From contig CAYXOX010000049.1 of the NCBI GenBank assembly GCA_964466745.1, positions 1 to 19,187 on the forward strand: a DNA stretch of 19,187 nucleotides. Direction: 5' to 3'. Below the pieces are notes generated by a model that was not told where the DNA came from, searched no databases, and worked only from the letters and a program-made list of their open reading frames with translations. Made by a program: the position numbers and the translations under genes. How positions within the stretch are numbered: the first letter of the stretch is position 1; each line of letters opens with the position of its first letter. This document shows positions 13,825-19,187 of the stretch, one piece after another. Source of the DNA: CAYXOX01 sp964466745. Lineage in GTDB: Bacteria; Pseudomonadota; Alphaproteobacteria; Rhodobacterales; Rhodobacteraceae.

Positions 13825-16800
13825 CGCAGCGTCCGCAGACACCGGGATGGGCGTGCTGGCCGACGTCGGGCAGGATCTTCCAGCACCGCTGGCACTTGGC
13901 GCCCTCGGCTAGCTTAACCTCAACTTGAGATCCGGGCGGCTTGCCGCCCTTCGCCATTCCGGCCAGATCCGACCGTACTTCGATACCAGACGTTATGCAG
14001 ATCTCCGCGAAGTCGATCTCATTTAGGTGCTCAATTGCCCGCTCGCTGCTAGCCCACGCGTTCCCTACCGTACCTAGGTACACAACCGGGTGCGCTTCGA
14101 GACTTGAGCCCAGGATTTTTTCTCGCCGGGCGACTTCTAGCGCTTCGGTGACGTGCTTTCTCAGTAGCCGGACTCCGACCCATTCATTTGCCTCTGCCGA
14201 GTCGAATCGCCAGGCCGCCGGCGTCTGCGGAATGTCGACGAGATGCACGGAGCTCTCCTCGCCGGGGAACCGCTCCAGCCAGACCTCCTCCATGGTGAAC
14301 ACCAGCACCGGCGCGAGCCAGGTGGTGAGCCGGTGGAACAGCAGGTCGAGCACCGTGCGCGCCGCACGCCTGCGGGGTGTATCCCCGTCGCAGTAGAGCG
14401 CGTCCTTGCGGATGTCGAAGTAGAAGGCCGAGAGGTCCACCGTGGCGAAGGTGAACACCGCCTGGAAGACGCCCTGAAAATCGTAGGCGGCGTAGCCGGT
14501 TCGCACCGTCTCGTCGAGCTCGGCGAGCCGGTGAAGCACCCAGCGCTCCAGTTCGGGCATTTCCTCGGGGGTCACGCGGTCGGCCTCGGTGAACTCCGCG
14601 AGGCTGCCGAGCATGAAGCGCATGGTGTTGCGCAGGCGCCGGTAGCCGTCGGCGACGCCCTTGAGGATCTCGGGGCCGATGCGCTGGTCGGCGGTATAGT
14701 CGGTCTGTGCCACCCAGAGCCGCAGGATGTCGGCGCCGTACTGCCTGACCACCTCCTCGGGGAGGATGGTGTTGCCGAGCGACTTGGACATCTTGTTGCC
14801 CTTCTCGTCCAGCGTGAAGCCGTGGGTCAGCACGCCGCGATAGGGCGCGCGGCCCAGCGTGCCGCAGGCTTGCAGCATCGAGGAATGGAACCAGCCGCGG
14901 TGCTGGTCGGTGCCCTCGAGGTAGAGATCGGCGATCCCGTCGGGCGTGCCGTCGGCCCGGTCGCGCAGCACGAAGGCGTGGGTGGAGCCGCTGTCGAACC
15001 AGACATCGAGAATGTCGAAGACCTGCTCCCATTCCTCGGGGTCGTACTGGTTGCCGAGGAAACGCGCCTTGGCGCCGGGCTTGTACCAGGCGTCGGCCCC
15101 TTCGGCCTCGAAGGCCTCGAGGATGCGGGCGTTGACGTCCGGATCGCGCAGCAGGAAATCGGGGTCCGTCGGCGCCGCGCCCTTCCTGGTGAAGCAGGTG
15201 AGCGGCACGCCCCAGGCGCGCTGGCGGCTGAGCACCCAGTCGGGCCGCGCCTCGATCATCGAATAGAGCCGGTTGCGGCCGCTCTGCGGCGTCCATTCGA
15301 CCAGCTTGTCGATGGAGGTGAGCGCGCGCTGGCGGATCGTGGTGCCGTGGGTGTCCTGCCCGTCGCCCACGGGCCGGTCGATGGCGGCGAACCACTGCGG
15401 GCGGTTGAGCCGGATGACAGGCGCCTTGGAGCGCCAGCTGTGCGCGTCGCTGATCGTGATGCGGCGCCGCGCGAGCAGGCCGCCCAGCTCGACGAGCTTG
15501 GCGATAACGGCCTTGTTGGCACCGCCCGGCTTGCCGTTCGGGCGGATGATCTGCTCGCCCGCGAAGAACGGCAGATCGGCGCGGTAGGAGCTGTCATCGA
15601 GGATGTTGTAGGTCAGCTCGAAGGCACGCGGGCCGGTGCGTTCGCGCAGGTAGACCTGGTAGTCGTCGTCGCCGTGGGACGGCGCGGTGTGCACGAACCC
15701 CGTTCCGGCATCGTCGGTGACGTGATCGCCGGGAAGAAGCGGCACGTCGTAGTCCCACTCGCCGTCCGCGCCCTCGGCCCCGCGCAGGGGGTGGGCGCAG
15801 GTCAGCGCCTCCAGCTCACCGGGAGCAACCTCGCGCAGCCGCCGCCACATGCCGGGCTCCAGGCGCATCGCGGTGAGCGCGCTTTCGGCCAGCGCATCGG
15901 CGAGAAGGTAACGGTCGCCGGGCCGCGCCCAGCATTCCTCGGGCGTGGCCGTGATCTCGTAGAGACCGTAGGAGATGTCGGGGCCGAAGCAGATCGCGCG
16001 GTTCTGAGGCAGCGTCCAGGGGGTCGTCGTCCAGATGACTACCTTGGCGCGATTGAATTCCTGTGCGATTTCGAGAACGTGCTGTTTGGCGGCATCTCGG
16101 TCGAACTGGCTACCCGCCACGAGTTTCGCCGTGGCTTCTGCGTCTTCTTCAAAGTCGACTTGAACGACCTCGAACGGCACCCAGACGGCATCCGTCTCGC
16201 GGTCGTGGTACTCCACCTCGGCCTCGGCCAGCGCCGTCTGCTCCACGGGGCTCCACATCACGGGCTTCGAGCCCTGATAGAGGGTCCCGTTCATGAGGAA
16301 CTTCTGGAATTCCTCGGCGATCACACGCTCGGCGCGGAAATCCATGGTCAGGTAGGGGTCGTCCCACTTGCCGGTCACGCCGAGGCGCTTGAACTCCTCG
16401 CGCTGGATGTCGATCCAGCCCTCGGCGAAGCGGCGGCATTCCTGGCGGAAATCGACCGTATCGACCTCGTCCTTGTTGCGGCCCTTCGCGCGGTACTGCT
16501 CCTCGATCTTCCATTCGATGGGCAAGCCGTGGCAGTCCCAGCCGGGCACGTAGCGCGAGTCATGCCCCATCATCTGCCGCGAGCGCACCACCATGTCCTT
16601 CAGGATCTTGTTCAACGCGTGGCCGATGTGCAGGTGACCGTTCGCGTAGGGCGGCCCGTCGTGAAGGATGAAGGGCGGCCGCCCTTCCTTCTCGCGCAGG
16701 CGATCGTAGACGCGCAGCCGCTCCCAGCGTGCGAGCCATTCGGGCTCGCGCTGGGGCAGGCCGGCGCGCATGGGAAAATCGGTGCGCGGCAGGTTGAGCG

Positions 16801-16861
16801 TGGTCTTGTAATCGGGGGGTGCGCCCTCGGCGGGCAGATCGGTGGGCGTGTCGGAGCACAT
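13805..16861 (-). CDS. ileS: IleS, isoleucyl-tRNA synthetase
   Basis: A 1018-aa class I aminoacyl-tRNA synthetase that charges tRNA-Ile and edits misactivated valine. The HIGH motif is at 78-81 (GHLHIGHALN). The CP1 editing domain begins near VIWTTTPWT (275-283) and holds DDAGTGFVHTAPSHGDDD (383-400). WFDSGSTH is at 621-628 and KMSKS at 690-694. The anticodon-binding domain is about 765-920, with EKILGSSLEA at 914-923. The C-terminal zinc ribbon has Cys990, Cys993, Cys1009 and Cys1012. All key residues are present, so the enzyme should work. It is about 80 aa longer than E. coli IleS. Two segments, residues 233-276 and 885-984, have much lower third-position GC than the rest (separate entries). 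DUF3253 overlaps the 3' end. Confidence 0.98.
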   Translation of the reverse strand: MCSDTPTDLPAEGAPPDYKTTLNLPRTDFPMRAGLPQREPEWLARWERLRVYDRLREKEGRPPFILHDGPPYANGHLHIGHALNKILKDMVVRSRQMMGHDSRYVPGWDCHGLPIEWKIEEQYRAKGRNKDEVDTVDFRQECRRFAEGWIDIQREEFKRLGVTGKWDDPYLTMDFRAERVIAEEFQKFLMNGTLYQGSKPVMWSPVEQTALAEAEVEYHDRETDAVWVPFEVVQVDFEEDAEATAKLVAGSQFDRDAAKQHVLEIAQEFNRAKVVIWTTTPWTLPQNRAICFGPDISYGLYEITATPEECWARPGDRYLLADALAESALTAMRLEPGMWRRLREVAPGELEALTCAHPLRGAEGADGEWDYDVPLLPGDHVTDDAGTGFVHTAPSHGDDDYQVYLRERTGPRAFELTYNILDDSSYRADLPFFAGEQIIRPNGKPGGANKAVIAKLVELGGLLARRRITISDAHSWRSKAPVIRLNRPQWFAAIDRPVGDGQDTHGTTIRQRALTSIDKLVEWTPQSGRNRLYSMIEARPDWVLSRQRAWGVPLTCFTRKGAAPTDPDFLLRDPDVNARILEAFEAEGADAWYKPGAKARFLGNQYDPEEWEQVFDILDVWFDSGSTHAFVLRDRADGTPDGIADLYLEGTDQHRGWFHSSMLQACGTLGRAPYRGVLTHGFTLDEKGNKMSKSLGNTILPEEVVRQYGADILRLWVAQTDYTADQRIGPEILKGVADGYRRLRNTMRFMLGSLAEFTEADRVTPEEMPELERWVLHRLAELDETVRTGYAAYDFQGVFQAVFTFATVDLSAFYFDIRKDALYCDGDTPRRRAARTVLDLLFHRLTTWLAPVLVFTMEEVWLERFPGEESSVHLVDIPQTPAAWRFDSAEANEWVGVRLLRKHVTEALEVARREKILGSSLEAHPVVYLGTVGNAWASSERAIEHLNEIDFAEICITSGIEVRSDLAGMAKGGKPPGSQVEVKLAEGAKCQRCWKILPDVGQHAHPGVCGRCDAALAG
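13910..14209 (-). other. Low-GC, atypical-codon patch in ileS (residues 885-984)
   Basis: By hand count, 13921-14220 is about 59% GC, against roughly 65-73% in the next ileS segments. Of the 100 codons, 39 end in A or T. Five leucines use CTA (899, 908, 929, 946, 984), with AGA at 901, ATA at 956 and GTA at 932 and 962, all codons I barely see elsewhere in the window. The reading frame and the conserved EKILGSSLEA are intact, so this looks like an imported segment or deliberate codon bias rather than decay. Confidence 0.8.
16034..16165 (-). other. Second low-GC, atypical-codon patch in ileS (residues 233-276)
   Basis: Of 44 codons, 18 end in A or T, including TTT, CAA, several GAA, three AAA or AAT, GTT and GTA. 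Flanking ileS codons are overwhelmingly C/G-ending. The patch encodes the hydrophilic stretch just before VIWTTTPWT, at the entry to the editing domain. The degree of bias is nearly the same as in the C-terminal patch, suggesting one cause. Confidence 0.75.
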
Positions 16862-16999
16862 CGCGAAGCGGTCCTGTCGTCAGGGCTGGAATGTCGGTGG
16901 GCGGCGCGGCGCCCTGCGCCTTTGTCCCGGCCGCTCTGGGATCAGAGCGCCGGGCCGGTAATTCGACGATGGGGAACGCGCAAGTACGACATGGGCGCG

Positions 17000-17028
17000 C
17001 TTATAGGCCCGGCGCGGCAGAGGGTAAA
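17000..17028 (-). promoter_or_regulatory. Candidate sigma-70-type promoter for ileS
   Basis: Read on the minus strand: -35 TTTACC (17028-17023), a 17-bp spacer and -10 TATAAG (17005-17000). Matches to consensus are four and five of six. It is one of few A/T-rich spots in the region and would give a leader of about 130 bases before the ileS ATG. Confidence 0.4.
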
Positions 17029-17100
17029 GGGAGCCGGGCATTTCGCCTCACAGCGCCCTGCCCGGGCCGCGGCGCGCCGCTCCGCCGGCCTTGCGGCATC

Positions 17101-17114
17101 CTGACCCAGATCAA
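17101..17114. promoter_or_regulatory. Candidate FNR/FnrL-type box upstream of the GerW-family gene
   Basis: CTGAC-CCAG-ATCAA matches the FNR consensus TTGAT-N4-ATCAA at eight of ten defined positions, with the right half-site perfect. Its centre lies about 73 bases upstream of the GerW-family ATG. In this group such sites bind FnrL, which responds to low oxygen. No clear -10 box is visible at class II spacing. Confidence 0.5.
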
Positions 17115-17180
17115 GGCGCGGTGCCCCTGCCCCGGGGAGAGTCCGGACCATCGCACGACACCGGCACATGCGAGGAAAAC

Positions 17181-17543
17181 ATGGCAGACGTGGACAAGCT
17201 ACTAAAGGGCACGGTGGAAGAGCTCGACCGGCTCCTGAATGCACGAAACGTTCTCGGCGACCCGATAGAGCGCGACGGGGCGACGATCATCCCCATCGTG
17301 AGTTTCGGTTTCGGCTTCGGGGCGGGAGGCAAGTCCGGCGTGAAGGATGGCGAGAGCGCGGGCACCGGCGCGGGCGGCGGCATCAAGCCGCTTGGCGCCA
17401 TCATCATCGATGGCGAGGGGGCGCGCGTGGAGGGAATCAAGGGCGCCGTCTCCAGCATGGCCGAGATGGTGAGCGAGGCCGCAACCAAGGCCATCGATGC
17501 ATCCTCCCGCGCACGCGCCGGCCGGCGCGGCGAAGACGGTTAG
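17181..17543 (+). CDS. GerW/YtfJ family protein
   Basis: A 120-aa protein of the GerW (YtfJ) family, named for a Bacillus spore protein but widespread in bacteria that do not sporulate. The order is typical: a helical N-terminus (DVDKLLKGTVEELDRLLNARNVLGDPIE), then the strand region GATIIPIVSFGFGFGAGGK (33-51), a Gly-rich loop (GTGAGGGIKPLGAIIID, 61-77), and a C-terminal helix (SSMAEMVSEAATKAIDASS). No signal peptide. The ATG at 17181-17183 has GAGGAAA just upstream. A DUF2953 gene follows after 82 bp. From memory, Bacillus also pairs ytfJ with a DUF2953 gene (ytfI), so the two probably work together. Biochemical function is unknown. Confidence 0.9.
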   Translation: MADVDKLLKGTVEELDRLLNARNVLGDPIERDGATIIPIVSFGFGFGAGGKSGVKDGESAGTGAGGGIKPLGAIIIDGEGARVEGIKGAVSSMAEMVSEAATKAIDASSRARAGRRGEDG

Positions 17544-17625
17544 GGCTCGTGGCCCCGGGCCGATCCTGCGCCTGCCAGCCCCCCGCCCCGGCCCGGCGGG
17601 CCGAACGGGCCCGTGCAGGGGGCCC

Positions 17626-18255
17626 GTGAGCGTGGTTTCGACGCTCGCCGCGGGGGTGCTGGCGGTGCTCGCCAGCCTCGTCGCGCTCCTGCTGCTGGCG
17701 CTCCTGATGCCGTGGCACGTGATGGTGCGGGCGCGCGGGCAGCCGGAGCCGGGCATCTTCGTGGACCTGCGCCCCGCCTTCGCGTGGATGCCTCGCATCG
17801 CGCGGCTCGCGGCGCCCCTCGGCCCCGGGGAAGGGGCCGGAAGGCAGGCCACGGCAGCGGGCGGCGCCTTGCCTCCCGCGCGCGTTTCCGACCCCACGCG
17901 CCGGCGGGCTTCGCGGCGGTGGCCCCCGAGGCTCCGAACGCTCGATCTGCAAAGGATCGTCTCTGCATCGCTGCGTTTCCTGACCGAAGAGGCCCGCGCG
18001 CTTCGCCCGGTCCGCCTGCGGCTCGAGGGTCGTATCGGCACCGGCGATCCGGCCGAAACGGGCCACCTCTGGGGCGCGCTCTGCCCCCTGCTCTATTCCG
18101 ATCTGCTGCCGCGCAACGCGGTGGTCGCGCTGCAGCCCGATTTCACCGGCCCGCGCTTCGAACTCCGGGCGGACGCGGAACTCCGCATCCTGCCGCTGCG
18201 CGTGCTCTGGCCCGCCGCGCGGCTGGGCTGGAACCTGTGGGGCGCCCTCCGGTGA
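17626..18255 (+). CDS. DUF2953 family membrane-anchored protein
   Basis: A 209-aa protein with one N-terminal membrane anchor (about 5-29, with VLAVLASLVALLLLALLMPW) and a soluble domain. The family signature is in the second half: LRLEGRIGTGDPAETGHLWG (131-150), then FTGPRFELRADAELRILPLRVLW (173-195). The central part (65-105) is a low-complexity Arg/Pro/Gly-rich linker. The start is GTG 17626-17628, with AGGGG a few bases upstream, placing the membrane segment at the N-terminus; the frame is open further upstream but overlaps the GerW-family gene. Its TGA overlaps the next gene's GTG (GTGA), so the two are coupled. Function is unknown; it may anchor a GerW-family partner at the membrane. 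Confidence 0.85.
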   Translation: MSVVSTLAAGVLAVLASLVALLLLALLMPWHVMVRARGQPEPGIFVDLRPAFAWMPRIARLAAPLGPGEGAGRQATAAGGALPPARVSDPTRRRASRRWPPRLRTLDLQRIVSASLRFLTEEARALRPVRLRLEGRIGTGDPAETGHLWGALCPLLYSDLLPRNAVVALQPDFTGPRFELRADAELRILPLRVLWPAARLGWNLWGALR

Positions 18256-18503
18256 CGCTGGTGTGGGAGCCCGCGCTGAGGGTGGGCGGCGTCACCGTTC
18301 AGGCGCTGGTGCGCGTCGAACGCCAGGTTGCAGCCGATGGCGGGCGTATCTCCGCCTGGGCGGAAAAGCGGGTCGAGGCCATCGTCATCGACGACGGGTC
18401 GGCCCAGCGCCGCTACGGGCCCGACGGCACGCCGCTCGGCGCCGGGCCCCTTCCCGGGGCGCCAAGGGGAGAGGCACCCGATGGCCGTTCCCGGGCGCGC
18501 TGA
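18252..18503 (+). CDS. Small hypothetical protein coupled to the DUF2953 gene
   Basis: An 83-aa product I do not recognise. Residues 1-55 alternate like beta-strands (VTLVWEPALRVGGVTVQALVRVERQV; RVEAIVIDDG) and the last 25 are a Gly/Pro/Arg-rich tail. No membrane segment or signal peptide. The GTG at 18252-18254 overlaps the stop of the DUF2953 gene by GTGA. Codons are C/G-ending like neighbouring genes, and the tight coupling favours a real gene, but no family supports it. It could alternatively be a non-functional frame open by GC bias. Confidence 0.55.
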   Translation: MTLVWEPALRVGGVTVQALVRVERQVAADGGRISAWAEKRVEAIVIDDGSAQRRYGPDGTPLGAGPLPGAPRGEAPDGRSRAR

Positions 18504-18599
18504 TAGCGCAAACCGGCGCGATCGGTCGCATTGCCGGCGCTTGCCCGCCCCACCGCCCGCGCGTAATCCCGATTTCCAAGGGAAGAGGAGAGCCTGACG

Positions 18600-19187
18600 A
18601 TGTCCTATGCCGCCGCATACGAGGCCTGGAAACGAGACCCCGAAGCCTTCTGGTTGCAGGCAGCACAGGGCATCGACTGGATCACGCCCCCGAGCAGGGC
18701 GCTCTTCGACGAGAAGGCGCCGCTCTATGAATGGTTCGCCGACGGCAAGGTGAACGCCTGCTGGAACGCAGTGGACCGGCACGTCGAGGCCGGACACGGC
18801 GAGCGGACGGCCATCATCCACGACAGCCCCGTCTCCCACACCAAGCACACGATCAGCTACCGCGAGCTGCGCGACCGCGTGGCCTCGCTGGCCGGTGCGC
18901 TGCAGGCCAAGGGCGTGGCGAAGGGCGACCGGGTGCTGATCTACATGCCCATGGTGCCGGAGGCGCTGGAGGCGATGCTGGCCTGCGCGCGCCTCGGTGC
19001 CATCCACTCGGTCGTCTTCGGCGGCTTCGCGGCCCATGAACTCGCCGTGCGGATCGACGACGCCGCGCCCAAGTGCATCATCGCCGCCTCCTGCGGGATC
19101 GAGCCGGGACGCATCGTGCACTACAAGCCCCTGCTCGACGGCGCGCTCGCCCAGGCGAAGCACAGCCCCGACTTCTGCGTGATCTTC
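18600..19187 (+). CDS. prpE: Propionyl-CoA synthetase, PrpE/ACSS3 type (partial, 5' part)
   Basis: The first 196 codons of an acetyl-CoA-synthetase-family ligase (AMP-forming) that activates short-chain acids, most likely propionate, through an acyl-adenylate. MSYAAAYEAWKRDPEAFWLQAA is the N-terminal cap helix. LYEWFADGKVNACWNAVDRH and the following region to TISYRELRDRVASLAGAL are typical of the family, as is GAIHSVVFGGFAAHELAVRI. ASCGIEPGRIVHYKPLLDGAL favours PrpE over Acs, which lacks this CGIEPxR form. The catalytic lysine and AMP motifs lie beyond the window. GAGGAG at 18585-18590 lies nine bases before the ATG at 18600. A 96-bp gap from the previous gene suggests a separate promoter. 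Confidence 0.88.
   Translation, partial: MSYAAAYEAWKRDPEAFWLQAAQGIDWITPPSRALFDEKAPLYEWFADGKVNACWNAVDRHVEAGHGERTAIIHDSPVSHTKHTISYRELRDRVASLAGALQAKGVAKGDRVLIYMPMVPEALEAMLACARLGAIHSVVFGGFAAHELAVRIDDAAPKCIIAASCGIEPGRIVHYKPLLDGALAQAKHSPDFCVIF

Larger units (their letters stand above)
16862..17180. other. Divergent intergenic region between ileS and the GerW-family gene
   Basis: These 319 bases hold no gene. They contain the likely leader and promoter of ileS (minus strand) and, toward the right, an FNR-type box and the leader of the GerW-family gene with GAGGAAA before its ATG. No tRNA or T-box-like structure was recognised. Confidence 0.6.

Noticed and set aside
16034..16165. Low-GC ileS segment as an inserted foreign domain
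   Set aside because: The encoded stretch is similar in length to the corresponding part of E. coli IleS as I recall it, so it looks like replaced sequence or biased codons, not an insertion.
14243..17104. 953-codon open frame on the plus strand, antisense to ileS
   Set aside because: It mirrors ileS codons and shows no recognisable domain; long antisense frames are expected at this GC content.
16862..17180. T-box riboswitch or attenuator in the ileS leader
   Set aside because: No T-box motif or leader peptide with isoleucine codons was recognised; T-boxes are also not expected in alphaproteobacteria.
1..19187. CRISPR arrays, insertion sequences, phage genes, toxin-antitoxin pairs, tRNA or rRNA genes
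   Set aside because: No regularly spaced repeats, transposase motifs, terminal repeats or tRNA-like sequences were found on reading the gaps. XerC has a housekeeping context (DUF484, pcs), not that of an integrase.

Overview
The window is GC-rich (roughly 70%) chromosomal DNA of an alphaproteobacterium, most probably a Rhodobacteraceae-type organism (Rhodobacterales). I infer this from four things: the ruvC-ruvA-ruvB / ybgC-tolQ arrangement, a phosphatidylcholine synthase (Pcs) gene, the priA / small transaldolase / DUF484 / xerC neighbourhood, and copies of the dispersed intergenic motif (core GGGAGTATTTGGGCCAAGAT) that is abundant in that group. Almost everything is a core or housekeeping gene. 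I see no phage, IS element, CRISPR array, toxin-antitoxin pair, rRNA or tRNA.

Layout. 1-4129, minus strand: ruvC, ruvA, ruvB, a doubtful 79-aa ORF, an unrecognised 214-aa gene, ybgC and the 5' part of tolQ. The genes are tightly packed, mostly with 4-base stop/start overlaps, so Holliday-junction processing and the Tol-Pal envelope system are physically linked. 4420-5219: a small DUF1127 gene (+) followed by two stem-loops, converging on a 119-aa single-pass membrane protein gene (-). 5307-7081, minus: prmA (ribosomal protein L11 methyltransferase) and msrA (methionine sulfoxide reductase A). 7082-7696: a gene-free, repeat-rich stretch with a perfect 30-bp palindrome, an 11-bp tandem repeat and a long-form copy of the dispersed motif. 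7697-9892, minus: priA. 9995-12467, plus: a small transaldolase, a DUF484 gene and xerC. 12776-13468, plus: pcs. 13576-16861, minus: ileS with a DUF3253 gene overlapping its 3' end. 17181-18503, plus: a GerW/YtfJ-family gene, a DUF2953 membrane protein and an 83-aa unknown, preceded by an FNR-type box. 18600-end, plus: 5' part of a propionyl-CoA synthetase gene (prpE type).

The genes group into DNA repair and chromosome maintenance (RuvABC, PriA, XerC), envelope and lipid functions (Tol, YbgC, Pcs), translation (IleS, PrmA) and repair of oxidised protein (MsrA). The most noteworthy items are: (1) two sharply bounded patches inside ileS with low GC and foreign-looking codon use; (2) the GerW-DUF2953-unknown cassette behind an FNR-like site in what should be a non-sporulating bacterium; (3) active-site residues indicating that the FSA-family gene is a transaldolase rather than a fructose-6-phosphate aldolase; (4) the perfect palindrome upstream of msrA. 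Nothing here amounts to a dramatic new system. The GerW/DUF2953 cassette is the best candidate for undescribed biology.
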